DNA of 64,000 nucleotides, taken from Prochlorococcus sp. AG-402-K22 (GTDB lineage: Bacteria; Cyanobacteriota; Cyanobacteriia; PCC-6307; Cyanobiaceae). The notes beneath the pieces are model-generated. The model searched no databases and had not been told where the DNA came from. It saw only the letters and a list, made by a program, of their open reading frames with translations. The translations under genes and the position numbers were made by a program. Positions within the stretch are counted from its first letter, which is position 1, and every line of letters begins with the position of its first letter. This document shows, piece by piece, positions 30,405 to 40,373 of the stretch. The DNA lies in NCBI GenBank assembly GCA_003216755.1, contig QCIJ01000002.1, forward strand, positions 1-64,000, read 5' to 3'.

Positions 30405-30540
30405 TGAACAATTGATATTTATTTGAAAATTTTGAATTTATTGAAAGATTTTTTTGAATACATTCCTGACATTACATTTCTAAATGAGGCAAAAGTAATT
30501 AATTAAGTTTAATATTTAAAGTAAATATTGAATTTCTTTA

Positions 30541-32304
30541 GTGACCCTTACTTCGAGATCCTTTTCAAAGGGCAGTTCAAAACGTGAAAATCCAGTTTGG
30601 ATAACTGGTGCAGAAGCACTAATGGATTCTTTAAAAATTCATGGGGTAAAAGTTATATTTGGATATCCTGGAGGAGCCATTCTACCAATATATGATGCTG
30701 TTCATAAGGCAGAAAAAGATGGTTGGTTAAAGCATTATATGGTAAGGCATGAACAAGGTGGTTCACATGCGGCTGATGGTTATGCAAGGTCTACTGGTGA
30801 AGTAGGAGTATGTTTTGGGACCTCAGGTCCAGGGGCAACAAATTTGGTGACTGGAATTGCAACTGCGCAAATGGATTCAGTCCCCCTAGTTGTAGTTACA
30901 GGTCAAGTCCCAAGACCTGCTATAGGGACAGATGCTTTTCAAGAAACTGATATTTTTGGTATAACTCTTCCAATAGTGAAACATTCATGGGTAATAAGAG
31001 ATCCTTCAGATATCGCGAAAGTAGTTTCTGAAGCTTTCTTTATAGCCTCTTCTGGAAGACCGGGCCCTGTTTTAATTGATATACCCAAAGATGTAGGTCA
31101 GGAGTTCTTTAATTACCAAAGAGTTTTGCCTGGTGAGATTATACCTAAAGGATTTAAAAGGAATGGAGATATTAATGATTACGATATCAATAAAGCAATT
31201 AAATTAATAGAAGATTCTGAAAGACCTCTTCTATACGTAGGAGGTGGGGCAATATCTTCAGGGGCTCATGATGAAATAAGAACTTTGGCAAAGAATTATC
31301 AAATACCAGTGACTACAACCTTAATGGGGAAAGGCGCTTTTGATGAAAAAGACAACTTATCAGTTGGGATGTTAGGAATGCACGGGACTGCTTACGCCAA
31401 CTTTGCTGTTACAGAATGCGACCTTTTAATTGCTGTTGGAGCTAGATTTGATGATAGGGTGACGGGAAAATTAGATACTTTTGCTCCTAATGCCAAGGTA
31501 ATTCATATAGATATTGATCCAGCAGAAGTGAATAAAAATAGACGTGTAGATGTTGCAATTGTTTCAGATGTTTCAAAAGCTGTTCTAAAAATTAATGAAC
31601 AATCTCTAAAAAACAAAGCTACTTCTAAGACAAAGAACTGGTTAGAAAAAATTGATTTTTGGAAAAATAAACACCCTTTATATGACCCGCCTAAAGAAGG
31701 AGAAATTTATCCTCAGGAAGTTCTTTTAAAAGTGAGGCAATTTTCACCGGAAGCTTATGTGACTACAGATGTAGGACAACATCAAATGTGGGCCGCACAA
31801 TATCTTAGGAATTCTCCAAGAAAATGGATTAGTAGTGCAGGCCTAGGAACTATGGGTTTTGGATTGCCAGCTGCAATTGGAGTGAAAGCAGCCATACCTA
31901 ATTCAGATGTAATTTGTATTGCTGGAGATGCAAGTGTCTTAATGAATATTCAAGAATTAGGAACTTTATCTCAATATGGTTTAAAAGTAAAATTAATAAT
32001 AATAAATAATCGCTGGCAAGGTATGGTAAGGCAATGGCAGGAAAGTTTCTACGATGAAAGGTATTCCTCATCTGACATGAGTTGTGGAGAACCTGATTTT
32101 GTAAAACTTGCTGAGTCTTTTGGAGTTAAAGGATACTTAATTTCTGATAGAAAACAATTACAGAATGAATTAAAAAATGCTCTTGATCATGATGGCCCTG
32201 CCTTGATTAATATTCTTGTCAGAAGAGGTGAAAATTGTTATCCAATGGTTCCACCTGGTAAAAGTAATGCTCAAATGGTTGGGTATGTTAATTGTGAAGA
32301 CTAA
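30541..32304 (+). CDS. ilvB: Acetolactate synthase, large subunit
   Basis: The enzyme makes acetolactate or acetohydroxybutyrate for branched-chain amino acid synthesis using thiamine diphosphate. The 587-residue protein has [30 protein letters not shown] (the ThDP glutamate), the [11 protein letters not shown] segment and [15 protein letters not shown] leading to [12 protein letters not shown] as the ThDP-Mg motif. The start is GTG at 30541. The regulatory subunit is not in the window. Confidence 0.97.
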   Translation: MTLTSRSFSKGSSKRENPVWITGAEALMDSLKIHGVKVIFGYPGGAILPIYDAVHKAEKDGWLKHYMVRHEQGGSHAADGYARSTGEVGVCFGTSGPGATNLVTGIATAQMDSVPLVVVTGQVPRPAIGTDAFQETDIFGITLPIVKHSWVIRDPSDIAKVVSEAFFIASSGRPGPVLIDIPKDVGQEFFNYQRVLPGEIIPKGFKRNGDINDYDINKAIKLIEDSERPLLYVGGGAISSGAHDEIRTLAKNYQIPVTTTLMGKGAFDEKDNLSVGMLGMHGTAYANFAVTECDLLIAVGARFDDRVTGKLDTFAPNAKVIHIDIDPAEVNKNRRVDVAIVSDVSKAVLKINEQSLKNKATSKTKNWLEKIDFWKNKHPLYDPPKEGEIYPQEVLLKVRQFSPEAYVTTDVGQHQMWAAQYLRNSPRKWISSAGLGTMGFGLPAAIGVKAAIPNSDVICIAGDASVLMNIQELGTLSQYGLKVKLIIINNRWQGMVRQWQESFYDERYSSSDMSCGEPDFVKLAESFGVKGYLISDRKQLQNELKNALDHDGPALINILVRRGENCYPMVPPGKSNAQMVGYVNCED

Positions 32305-32371
32305 TTTTTTTTAAATTCGTAATTTTAAAAAATTAACTTTAAGATTATTTAAAAACTTAGATATTTCTGAA

Positions 32372-32722
32372 TTGAAAAAATTAACAAATTTATTAATTAT
32401 AGTCTGCTTGATTTTTCTGAATCCCATAATAGTTAACTCTGCTGAAATTCTTCAAATTAAAAGTTCTAATACTATTTTGGTGGGGGATCAAAATAGGAAT
32501 TTAACTATTGAATTGTTTTGTGTAGATGTAAATAAAAATGATGAGCTCGAAGCAACTAATTTACTTAAGAGTGAATTCCCAAGGGGAAGCAAAGTGAAAA
32601 TTAAACCTTTTGGTTTCAAAGAGAATGTTTTGTTAGCCAAAGTTTTTAAAATTAAAGGTACCAAGGAGATGACCGAATTATTAGCCGCTAAAAACTTAAC
32701 TAGTGTAATTTGTCCAAGTTAA
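32372..32722 (+). CDS. Secreted protein with degenerate staphylococcal-nuclease fold
   Basis: The 116-residue product begins at TTG 32372 with a signal peptide (LTNLLIIVCLIFLNPIIVNSA). The rest follows the pattern of a thermonuclease-like OB-fold: AEILQIKSSNTILV, IELFCVDVNKNDELEATNLLK, RGSKVKIKPFGFK, LLAKVFKI and LLAAKNLTSVIC. The catalytic arginines and glutamate of active nucleases (as in RLLGIDAPE and a later GR) are not there. I take it as a non-catalytic relative; the fold assignment is pattern-based. Confidence 0.6.
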   Translation: MKKLTNLLIIVCLIFLNPIIVNSAEILQIKSSNTILVGDQNRNLTIELFCVDVNKNDELEATNLLKSEFPRGSKVKIKPFGFKENVLLAKVFKIKGTKEMTELLAAKNLTSVICPS

Positions 32723-32728
32723 CTATCT

Positions 32729-33517
32729 CTATGAGCAAATAATATTCCATTGCCTCGAGATTGTTTTTCTCCTTCTCCAGGAATTAAATTCATTTTTTAA
32801 TTTGTACGTGCATAAATTCGAGATGTCTATATTTGTATAAGGAATGTTCTCATTTAATAGTTGTCTATAGGCAGATCTTTTAAGATCAAGTTGAATTAAG
32901 TTTTGCTCTTTGAAGTGATTTGAATTACTAGAACAATGATCTTTTTCGGTTGTAGTCAAATTGAACGTTATTTTTTTGTTTTCGGCCTTTCTATAAAATT
33001 CTTTGAGTGTTATTTTATCAACTAGATAATGTTCCTTTGAAATCGCTGGTCCTATTGCAACAAGTAAGTCATCTCTAGATGTCCCAAAATTATCGAAAAC
33101 TTTAACCAGATTGTTTATTATTTTTTTTTCTAAACCTTTTCTTCCGCAATGCAAAGCTGCCACATTTCTTGTTCTTTTATCGGCAAAGAATATTGGCATG
33201 CAATCAGCTGTGTAAACCCATAAGTTTTGATTGCATGTATTACCAACAAGACCATCTGCATCAGTCTTGTTCCATTCTTGCGAATGTGATCCAAAGACTA
33301 TCACATTACTGTGAATTTGATTAGAAACACAATTTAAGTAATTTTCATTAAAGTGATTCCCTAATAATTGAAGAAACTTCTCAGAGCTAGACTTCGTAAA
33401 GAATGCATGTTTGAAATTATTTTTATTAAGGATAGGTGATAAATAATACTCAAATTTTTTGTTTTGAATAAAAATTTCAGCTTTTGAAAAATGTATTTCT
33501 TTGTAAGGAATAGTTCC
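32729..33517 (-). CDS. Laccase-domain (YfiH/YlmD) protein, start codon unresolved
   Basis: The family includes multicopper-oxidase-like and purine nucleoside-cleaving enzymes. Visible hallmarks are FKHAFFTK, NQIHSNVIVFG, KTDADGLV, LWVYTADCMPIFFAD, AALHCGRKGL and the C-terminal SWRRRKTISRQWNI. The frame is open from 33541 but contains no ATG, GTG or TTG before GTG 33302-33304, which is inside the conserved domain. I put the start at an ATT near 33509-33511/33517 as a guess: GGAG lies eight bases before ATT 33509-33511. An ATG directly after the upstream stop (33531-33533) is in another frame. Confidence 0.6.
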   Translation of the reverse strand, partial: GTIPYKEIHFSKAEIFIQNKKFEYYLSPILNKNNFKHAFFTKSSSEKFLQLLGNHFNENYLNCVSNQIHSNVIVFGSHSQEWNKTDADGLVGNTCNQNLWVYTADCMPIFFADKRTRNVAALHCGRKGLEKKIINNLVKVFDNFGTSRDDLLVAIGPAISKEHYLVDKITLKEFYRKAENKKITFNLTTTEKDHCSSNSNHFKEQNLIQLDLKRSAYRQLLNENIPYTNIDISNLCTYKLKNEFNSWRRRKTISRQWNIICS

Positions 33518-33533
33518 TGCTCCTAAACTGCAT

Positions 33534-34439
33534 TTATGAAATTAATTCAATATCTCTCAAGATCCAGAATCCTGCAAATTTTTCAATGTATGGCGTTGAC
33601 TGTATGGAAATAAATTGATAACCAAAAGAATTTTTTTTATTCTCTAAAAACTTTGTATTCAAGATCTTTGCATCTTTTTCTGGCAAATCTGTTACCAGCC
33701 ACTTATCATTTTCTGAAGCTTCAAGTATGAGTTGGTTCTTATTGATTACTAATTTAATAGGTTCTAAACAACTGAACCATGCAGAAAGTGCTAAAGATCT
33801 ATCTTTGCTAAAAAGCCTTAATCCTGGAACTAAATCATTATCTTCTAAACCTTGCTGAATTGGGAAAATATCTCCAAATTCCATAGGCCAATTTTCCGCT
33901 GATTTTAATTCCCTAATTGATATTTCAGAGATGGTTAAAGCATCACCCCTCACTGCTTCTGGTAGAGGTTGAGGGGTGGATTCCGTTATGGAGGTAAAAG
34001 TAGGAGCTAGTACCCCCCTTACATAACCTTTTTCCTTTGGATAAATTTCTTTTTCAAGGAATTCGATTCTATCGAATAAATCGTAAGTTCTTCTACTCAC
34101 AAGAGCCTCAATACTTGCTGCCTCAAGAGATTTCTTAATGATCGATTTCATGGACGATCTCCAAAATCTAACTATTGAGGGTTTTGCCCAGCCTTCTTTT
34201 TTTGCATCATTAATTGCTTCATTTAATGCTTTTGTAAGCCATAATGAATTCACTTCATTGGCAGGGCATTTTTTATTCCAAAGAAAAATATCTTCTGTCT
34301 TATAACTACTTGTAGAGCAAATAATTAACTCCCACCTTTTTTTTCCATTTGACTCAACAATTGGTCTTGAGTAAAAATCTAATTCCCAATCTGAAATTTT
34401 TAATTCAAGACTTGGTTTTGTTTTATTATTAATGTTCAT
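33534..34439 (-). CDS. Tab2/Atab2-like RNA-binding protein
   Basis: The 301-residue protein matches the Tab2 family (DUF1092), named from a chloroplast factor needed for translation of psaB mRNA and found in all cyanobacteria. Family hallmarks are WELDFYSRPI near the N-terminus, KRWELIIC, PEAVRGDALTI and FAGFWILRDIELI at the C-terminus. Cytoplasmic; no signal or membrane segment. Its start overlaps the upstream S1-domain gene by four bases (ATGA), hinting at a shared role in translation. Confidence 0.9.
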   Translation of the reverse strand: MNINNKTKPSLELKISDWELDFYSRPIVESNGKKRWELIICSTSSYKTEDIFLWNKKCPANEVNSLWLTKALNEAINDAKKEGWAKPSIVRFWRSSMKSIIKKSLEAASIEALVSRRTYDLFDRIEFLEKEIYPKEKGYVRGVLAPTFTSITESTPQPLPEAVRGDALTISEISIRELKSAENWPMEFGDIFPIQQGLEDNDLVPGLRLFSKDRSLALSAWFSCLEPIKLVINKNQLILEASENDKWLVTDLPEKDAKILNTKFLENKKNSFGYQFISIQSTPYIEKFAGFWILRDIELIS

Positions 34440-35650
34440 TTATCTTGTTCTTTTTTATCGAAGAGTGCTTTAGTTTTTAGTGCTCTCTTTGTGGCTTCTT
34501 GCATAACTTTTTGTTTATCAATAATTAATTCTCCTGCAGAGTTCTCCAATAGTGCTGTATTAAGACCAATACGCCCTTTTTCAAGGTCAATTTCAGATAT
34601 TAAAGCTTTTATAATTTCCCCTTCTCTAAAAATTTCTCGTAAAGAACGAATAGATCCTTTTGTTAGTGAGGATTGATGAAGAAGTCCACTAGCTCCACCT
34701 AAATCAATAAAGAAACCGTATGGTTTTACTGCTAAAACTTCTCCTTCAATTAATTGACCCAATTCTAGACTTGTAAGTTTAGCGACTAATGATGCCTTCT
34801 TTTCAGAGAGAACTAATTTTCTTGATTCTGGATTCACCTCAATAAATGCTACTTTTAGAGTTTTGCCAACAAAAGATTGATGATCTTGACCATTTTCAAG
34901 TTGGGATCTTGGGATGAACCCTCTCAATCCATCTACATCACACGTAAGGCCACCTCTATTAAATCCATTAATTAAAACGTCAATTAATTCTCCATTTTTT
35001 GCGGAACTTGATACCTTTTCCCAACTTTGTCTGAGAATTAATGCCCGAGCGCTCACCGTTACCATACCATCAGCATTTTGTTCTTTGATAACTAATACTT
35101 CTATTTCAAGGCCTAAAGAAAATTTTTCTTTAAAGTTAGTTATGACCCCTAAGCCACTTTCTTTTTTTGGCATATAACCAGGTGCTTTCCCACCAATGTC
35201 AACATATAGTCCATCACTTTCTATTGCTATAACCTTCCCTGAAATTGTTTCTCCCGTAGCCCCAATTGGCTCATTTGCATTTAAAGCCTCCAAAAAAGCA
35301 CTTTCATCAAAATCGAATTCATCAACTGTTCTTTCTAATTGAAAATCTGTGTTTTGTTCAGAAAAATTAAGAGGTCTATTTAAGTCTTGTTGAGAACTAT
35401 AATAAGATTTAGTGTTTTCATTTCTGTCCTTAATTTCTTTTACTGATTCATCTTGAATTGTTTGAGGTTTGATTGCGATATTTTCTTTTTTAATTATTTC
35501 TTGCGAATTGGTTTGCTCAACCTCTATCTCTTGAGATTTTTTTTGATTATCTTTCTTGCTTAGGTGAAGTACCTGAAGAGGTTTTTTAAAATCTTTTTTA
35601 TTGCCCTTTGATTGGATATTATCTTGGGCATTTTTATTACTGACTCCCAT
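34436..35650 (-). CDS. S1-domain RNA-binding protein, ribosomal protein S1 homologue
   Basis: The 404-residue protein has a charged, disordered N-terminus of about 125 residues followed by three S1 OB-fold repeats: GETISGKVIAIESDGLYVDIGG, the NGELIDVLINGFNRGGLTCDV region, and LGQLIEGEVLAVKPYGFFIDLGG. Marine picocyanobacteria carry two S1 homologues and this resembles the second (rps1b/nbp1-like) form, but I cannot be sure which. It is cotranscribed with the Tab2-like gene. Confidence 0.88.
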   Translation of the reverse strand: MGVSNKNAQDNIQSKGNKKDFKKPLQVLHLSKKDNQKKSQEIEVEQTNSQEIIKKENIAIKPQTIQDESVKEIKDRNENTKSYYSSQQDLNRPLNFSEQNTDFQLERTVDEFDFDESAFLEALNANEPIGATGETISGKVIAIESDGLYVDIGGKAPGYMPKKESGLGVITNFKEKFSLGLEIEVLVIKEQNADGMVTVSARALILRQSWEKVSSSAKNGELIDVLINGFNRGGLTCDVDGLRGFIPRSQLENGQDHQSFVGKTLKVAFIEVNPESRKLVLSEKKASLVAKLTSLELGQLIEGEVLAVKPYGFFIDLGGASGLLHQSSLTKGSIRSLREIFREGEIIKALISEIDLEKGRIGLNTALLENSAGELIIDKQKVMQEATKRALKTKALFDKKEQDK

Positions 35651-35716
35651 CGTAGGTAAAATAAGAATAATTAATTATTAACATACTCTAAATGTTAGTA
35701 CTCGAAATTAAAATTA

Positions 35717-36511
35717 ATGAACTTTAAACCAATACCTAATAAATTTGAATATTTAAATTGGCAAGAAATCGAAAGTATTGCAAAAGACAAAAGATCAACA
35801 GTGATTTGGCCATTCGGTGCTGTTGAGCAACATGGGCCACATTTGCCTCTTGCTACAGATAGTATTTTTGTTGATGAAATCATTAGCGAAGTTTTTAAAT
35901 TATTATCTTCTGATATTCCATTAAAAAAACTTCCAACTCAATACATCGGGTTTTCTCCAGAACATAAGGGTTTTACCGGGACAATTTCACTTTCCTCAAA
36001 TTTAATAACCTCAATGATTAAGGAAGTCGGAGGTCAATTATCTGAAATGGGTTTTAAAAGATTGATATTGATTAATGGACATGGAGGTCAAATCTCATTA
36101 TTAAATACAGCAGCAAGAGAGCTGAGAAGTTTTGCACCTGGGATGGCAGTTTTCCCTTGTTTCTTATGGAGTGGCGTTAATGGGTTAAGTGATTTGTTAA
36201 CAAAAACTGAGATCGAGAATGGGCTTCATGCTTCTTTAGCTGAAACAAGTTTGATGCTCGCTTTAAAACCAGAATTAGTAGGAGAAGAACGTCCAAATGA
36301 GGATATTCAAGGGCAGATCCCAGAAGGTTGGAGTCTTGAGGGAAATGCTCCAACTGCTTGGCTTACTGATGACTTCAGTAAATCAGGCGTTATAGGGGAT
36401 AGCAGAGGAGCAAATGAGTCTTTAGGAAAAAATTTAAAGGAATTATTGATTAATCATTGGTTCAAATTGATAATAAATCTGATGGAATCAGATTGGCCAA
36501 ACAATTCTTAA
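35717..36511 (+). CDS. Creatininase-family amidohydrolase
   Basis: The 264-residue protein has the family metal motifs VIWPFGAVEQHGPHLPLATDS near residue 30 and LINGHGGQ near residue 117, plus HASLAETSLML with the later metal Glu. The family covers creatininase and the flavin/riboflavin-related formamide hydrolases; in cyanobacteria the substrate is unknown. It is divergent from the S1 gene and precedes the hydrocarbon genes on the same strand. Confidence 0.88.
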   Translation: MNFKPIPNKFEYLNWQEIESIAKDKRSTVIWPFGAVEQHGPHLPLATDSIFVDEIISEVFKLLSSDIPLKKLPTQYIGFSPEHKGFTGTISLSSNLITSMIKEVGGQLSEMGFKRLILINGHGGQISLLNTAARELRSFAPGMAVFPCFLWSGVNGLSDLLTKTEIENGLHASLAETSLMLALKPELVGEERPNEDIQGQIPEGWSLEGNAPTAWLTDDFSKSGVIGDSRGANESLGKNLKELLINHWFKLIINLMESDWPNNS

Positions 36512-36577
36512 ATAAATTTAAGTAAAAAATGTGACTTAACAATTGAAACTATTTTCATGATATTTAAATAAACTCAC

Positions 36578-36583
36578 TATAAT
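36578..36583 (+). promoter_or_regulatory. -10 box for ado
   Basis: A perfect TATAAT lies 12 bases before the upstream ATG (36596) and 39 before the ATG at 36623. A start site near 36590 would leave only about six bases before the first ATG and about 33 before the second, so it favours the second as the true ado start. Confidence 0.5.
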
Positions 36584-36622
36584 CGTGTAGTATTTATGCA
36601 TAATGAGCTAAAGATTACCAAC

Positions 36623-37351
36623 ATGCAAACTCTAGAATCAAATAAAAAAACTACTGAAGAATCCGCCACCTCGATTTCTTTAAATTTGCCGGATTTTACA
36701 ACAGATTCTTATAAGGATGCATATAGCAGAATAAACGCAATTGTTATAGAAGGAGAGCAAGAGGCTCATGATAACTACATTTCAATAGCAACCTTAATAC
36801 CTAATGAATTAGAAGAGTTAACTAAATTGGCGAGAATGGAAATGAAACATAAAAAAGGCTTTACTGCATGCGGAAGAAATTTAGGTGTAGTAGCTGACAT
36901 GGAATTTGCTAAAAAATTCTTTTCTAAATTGCATGGTAACTTTCAAATTGCGTTAAAAAAAGGAAATCTTACAACTTGTCTTTTAATACAAGCCATTCTA
37001 ATCGAAGCATTTGCCATTTCTGCTTATAACGTCTACATACGAGTTGCAGATCCTTTTGCAAAAAAAATAACAGAGGGAGTGGTTAAAGATGAATATCTTC
37101 ATTTAAATTACGGTCAAGAGTGGCTTAAGGAGAATTTATCCACTTGTAAGGAAGAATTAATGGAAGCTAACAAGGTTAACCTTCCCTTAATCAAAAAGAT
37201 GTTAGATGAAGTGGCAGATGATGCATCGGTTTTAGCTATGGACAGAGAAGAATTAATGGAAGAATTTATGATTGCTTACCAAGATACCCTTATGGAAATT
37301 GGCCTAGATAATAGAGAAATTGCAAGAATGGCTATGGCAGCAATTCTTTAA
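36623..37351 (+). CDS. ado: Aldehyde-deformylating oxygenase (alkane synthesis)
   Basis: ADO is a di-iron ferritin-like enzyme that turns fatty aldehydes into alkanes plus formate. The conserved core reads DAYSRINAIVIEGEQEAHDNY (first metal Glu), EMKHKKGFTACGRNLGV, LIQAILIEAFAISAYNVYI, and KDEYLHLNYGQEWL with the ExxH pair. I choose ATG 36623 over ATG 36596 because the conserved protein begins about there and the -10 box is too close to the first ATG; the protein is then 242 residues. It forms a pair with aar downstream. Confidence 0.95.
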   Translation: MQTLESNKKTTEESATSISLNLPDFTTDSYKDAYSRINAIVIEGEQEAHDNYISIATLIPNELEELTKLARMEMKHKKGFTACGRNLGVVADMEFAKKFFSKLHGNFQIALKKGNLTTCLLIQAILIEAFAISAYNVYIRVADPFAKKITEGVVKDEYLHLNYGQEWLKENLSTCKEELMEANKVNLPLIKKMLDEVADDASVLAMDREELMEEFMIAYQDTLMEIGLDNREIARMAMAAIL

Positions 37352-37459
37352 TCATATTTCTACCTTAATTAAGCATTTTAATAATTAATTTTTTTATTTA
37401 AGTTGTTACCTCTGTGCTATTCTTCATAACATCGTACAGAAACCATCAATACATAATAA

Positions 37460-38500
37460 ATGTTTGGGTTAATAGGCCACTCAACTAGTTTTGAAGATGC
37501 AAAAAGAAAAGCTTCGTTACTAGGCTTTGATCATATTGCAGATGGCGACCTAGATGTTTGGTGTACAGCTCCCCCTCAATTGGTTGAGAATGTAGAAGTT
37601 AAGAGTGCTACTGGAATATCTATTGAAGGTTCCTACATAGATTCTTGCTTTGTTCCTGAAATGCTTTCTAGGTTTAAAACAGCTAGAAGAAAAGTATTAA
37701 ATGCTATGGAACTAGCTCAGAAAAAAGGGATAAACATAACCGCTTTAGGAGGATTTACTTCTATTATTTTCGAGAATTTTAATCTTCTACAGCATAAACA
37801 AATTAGAAATACTTCATTGGAGTGGGAAAGGTTTACTACTGGCAATACTCATACCGCATGGGTTATTTGTAAGCAACTAGAAATAAATGCTCCTCGTATT
37901 GGGATAGACCTTAAAAAAGCAACTGTTGCTGTAATTGGTGCTACAGGTGATATTGGTAGTGCTGTTTGTAGATGGCTTATCAATAAAACTGGGATTTCAG
38001 AACTTCTTTTGGTAGCAAGACAACAAGAACCACTAGCACTGTTACAACAAGAATTAGATGGTGGTACCATAACAAGTTTAGATGAGGCTTTGCCTCAGGC
38101 GGATGTTGTTGTATGGGTTGCAAGTATGCCTAAAACTATTGAAATTGATACTGATAACTTAAAAAAACCATGTTTAATGATTGATGGTGGATACCCCAAA
38201 AATCTTGATGAAAAATTTCAAGGCGAAAATATTCATGTTTTAAAAGGAGGTATAGTAGAGTTTTTTAATGATATTGGTTGGAATATGATGGAACTTGCAG
38301 AAATGCAAAACCCTCAGCGAGAGATGTTTGCTTGCTTTGCAGAAGCTATGATTTTAGAATTTGAAAAGTGTCATACAAACTTTAGTTGGGGAAGAAATAA
38401 CATTTCTCTTGAAAAGATGGAATTTATTGGAGCAGCCTCTTTAAAGCATGGTTTTTCTGCGATTGGACTTGATAAACAATCTAAAGTATTAACTGTCTAA
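37460..38500 (+). CDS. aar: Long-chain acyl-ACP reductase (alkane synthesis)
   Basis: AAR reduces acyl-ACP to fatty aldehyde with NADPH, feeding ADO. The 346-residue protein has the N-terminal [35 protein letters not shown], the catalytic-type Cys region ([12 protein letters not shown]) and the Rossmann motif [18 protein letters not shown] near residue 157. The gap of 108 bases after ado leaves room for an own promoter. accA follows 3 bases later, linking alkane output to fatty-acid supply. Confidence 0.96.
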   Translation: MFGLIGHSTSFEDAKRKASLLGFDHIADGDLDVWCTAPPQLVENVEVKSATGISIEGSYIDSCFVPEMLSRFKTARRKVLNAMELAQKKGINITALGGFTSIIFENFNLLQHKQIRNTSLEWERFTTGNTHTAWVICKQLEINAPRIGIDLKKATVAVIGATGDIGSAVCRWLINKTGISELLLVARQQEPLALLQQELDGGTITSLDEALPQADVVVWVASMPKTIEIDTDNLKKPCLMIDGGYPKNLDEKFQGENIHVLKGGIVEFFNDIGWNMMELAEMQNPQREMFACFAEAMILEFEKCHTNFSWGRNNISLEKMEFIGAASLKHGFSAIGLDKQSKVLTV

Positions 38501-38503
38501 ATT

Positions 38504-39511
38504 ATGGCTAAACGTTACCTTCTTGATTTTGAAAAGCCTCTTGTTGAACTTGAGAAACAGATAGAGCAAATTAAAGAATTAGCGCGAGATTCAGAAGTTG
38601 ATGTTAGTCAACAGCTTCTACAGCTTGAAACCTTAGCTGCTAGGAGAAGAGAAGAAATATTTAAATCTCTTACCCCTGCACAAAAAATTCAGGTAGCTAG
38701 GCATCCTCAAAGACCTAGCACTTTGGATTTTGTTCAAATGTTTTGTGATGACTGGATCGAATTGCATGGAGACAGAAATGGTGGCGATGATATGGCATTA
38801 ATTGGAGGAATAGGCTCGATAAATAATAGGCCAGTTTTGATGTTAGGGCATCAGAAAGGAAGGGACACAAAAGAAAATGTAGTAAGAAACTTTGGGATGG
38901 CAAAACCAGGAGGTTACAGAAAAGCTCTTAGATTAATGCAGCATGCAAATAGATTTTCCTTGCCTATTCTTACATTTATTGATACTCCTGGAGCTTATGC
39001 TGGTTTAAAAGCTGAAGAACAGGGTCAAGGGGAAGCGATTGCAAGAAACCTTCGAGAGATGTTTGGATTAAAAGTCCCAATTGTGGCTACTGTCATTGGA
39101 GAAGGCGGTTCAGGAGGCGCTCTTGGAATAGGTGTTGCAGATAGGTTACTAATGTTTGAACACAGTGTTTATACAGTTGCTAGTCCAGAAGCATGCGCAT
39201 CAATTTTGTGGAGAGATGCTGCGAAGGCACCAGAAGCTGCATCAGCACTTAAAATCACAGGTAAAGATTTGCTTAAATTGGGGATAATAGATGAGGTATT
39301 GCCTGAACCTTCTGGTGGGAACAATTGGGCTCCCTTAGATGCTGGGAATACATTAAAAGAGGCTATTGAGAAACACCTTAATGTTTTATTGCAAATGCCT
39401 GAAGATGAATTAATTGAGGAAAGATACAAAAAGTTTAGGGTTTTAGGTAATTTTATCGAAGCAAATAATATTGAAGAGATTTATAGTGAAATTCCCCAAA
39501 AAACTGAATAA
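38504..39511 (+). CDS. accA: Acetyl-CoA carboxylase carboxyltransferase, alpha subunit
   Basis: AccA transfers the carboxyl group from biotin to acetyl-CoA, the committed step of fatty-acid synthesis, together with AccD. The 335-residue protein has [63 protein letters not shown] and [20 protein letters not shown]. Length is standard. It is cotranscribed with aar, and an SDR gene overlaps its 3' end or begins just after it. Confidence 0.98.
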   Translation: MAKRYLLDFEKPLVELEKQIEQIKELARDSEVDVSQQLLQLETLAARRREEIFKSLTPAQKIQVARHPQRPSTLDFVQMFCDDWIELHGDRNGGDDMALIGGIGSINNRPVLMLGHQKGRDTKENVVRNFGMAKPGGYRKALRLMQHANRFSLPILTFIDTPGAYAGLKAEEQGQGEAIARNLREMFGLKVPIVATVIGEGGSGGALGIGVADRLLMFEHSVYTVASPEACASILWRDAAKAPEAASALKITGKDLLKLGIIDEVLPEPSGGNNWAPLDAGNTLKEAIEKHLNVLLQMPEDELIEERYKKFRVLGNFIEANNIEEIYSEIPQKTE

Positions 39512-39512
39512 A

Positions 39513-40220
39513 TTGAAATTAGCTTTTATAACGGGTGCTACAAAAGGTATTGGTAGATCTACCGCAATTACTTTTGCGAATGCTGGCTGGGATTTGATTT
39601 TACTATCCAGGAATATGGATTTAATGGAGAAACTAAAAAGTGAACTTTTAACTACTAAATCAAAAATTAGCCTAGTTAAATGTGATTTATCTAATCCTCT
39701 GGAAATAGAGCATTATGTTAAAGAAGCAATTGAGAAATATGGCTGCCCTTCAGTCTTGATAAATAATGCCGGTTGTGCATTTAATGGGCCTTTAGTTGAA
39801 ATGGAATTAGGTCAATGGGAACAAACTATTCAAATAAACCTCACAAGTGTTTTTCAAATTTGTAGTTCAATAATTCCTCAAATGAGAAAAAATGGTGGTT
39901 TAGTTATTAATGTTAGTAGTCATGCCTCTTATAATGCATTCCCCAAATGGGGAGCTTATTGTGTTTCAAAATCTGCACTAGCTATGTTTACTAAATGCTT
40001 GAGGGAGGAGGAGAGATCTAATTCAATAAGAGCGTGCACAATAACTCTTGGTTCAGTAAATACTCCTCTTTGGGATTCCAAATCAATCAATTCTGATTTT
40101 GATAGAACTTCTATGCTCTCCTCAAAAGAGGTATCAGAAACTATTCTCTACATAGCTCAAAAACCTGAATCACAATTGATCGAAGACTTGACTTTGATGC
40201 CTTCTGGCGGTGCCTTTTAA
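39513..40220 (+). CDS. Short-chain dehydrogenase/reductase
   Basis: The classical SDR fold is clear: FITGATKGIGRSTAITFANAG (the TGxxxGxG motif), NNAGCAF, the catalytic serine in INVSSHASYNA, and YCVSK (YxxxK). The frame reaches back over the accA end to a TTG at 39471 and a GTG at 39486, but TTG 39513, two bases after the accA stop, best fits an SDR that starts a few residues before the Rossmann strand. The product is then 235 residues. Substrate unknown; cluster position suggests fatty-acid or aldehyde metabolism. Confidence 0.88.
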   Translation: MKLAFITGATKGIGRSTAITFANAGWDLILLSRNMDLMEKLKSELLTTKSKISLVKCDLSNPLEIEHYVKEAIEKYGCPSVLINNAGCAFNGPLVEMELGQWEQTIQINLTSVFQICSSIIPQMRKNGGLVINVSSHASYNAFPKWGAYCVSKSALAMFTKCLREEERSNSIRACTITLGSVNTPLWDSKSINSDFDRTSMLSSKEVSETILYIAQKPESQLIEDLTLMPSGGAF

Positions 40221-40373
40221 ACATTCTGTTTATCTGATTAATCTTAAAACAGTGATTTTTTTTAGTGTTTTTTGAACCCGATTGAACAAGAGAATGTGAT
40301 ATAGTATATGAGCAATTAAGCTTTAGGAAGATACAGTTAATTAAGTTGCATACAATTTTCTGTTTAGAATTTT

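Noticed and set aside
32729..32800. Apparent frameshift at the C-terminus of the laccase-domain gene, since another frame reads GEGEKQSRGNGILFAHRDS before a stop
   Set aside because: The annotated frame ends SWRRRKTISRQWNI, which fits the family ending (SYRRDKTTGR type in E. coli YfiH), so the frame is right and the alternative is chance.
40221..40373. Promoter or ncRNA in the folE upstream gap (TTGAAC at about 40279 and TATAGT downstream)
   Set aside because: Spacing between the boxes is too short and TTGAAC here does not continue into the 14-base motif.
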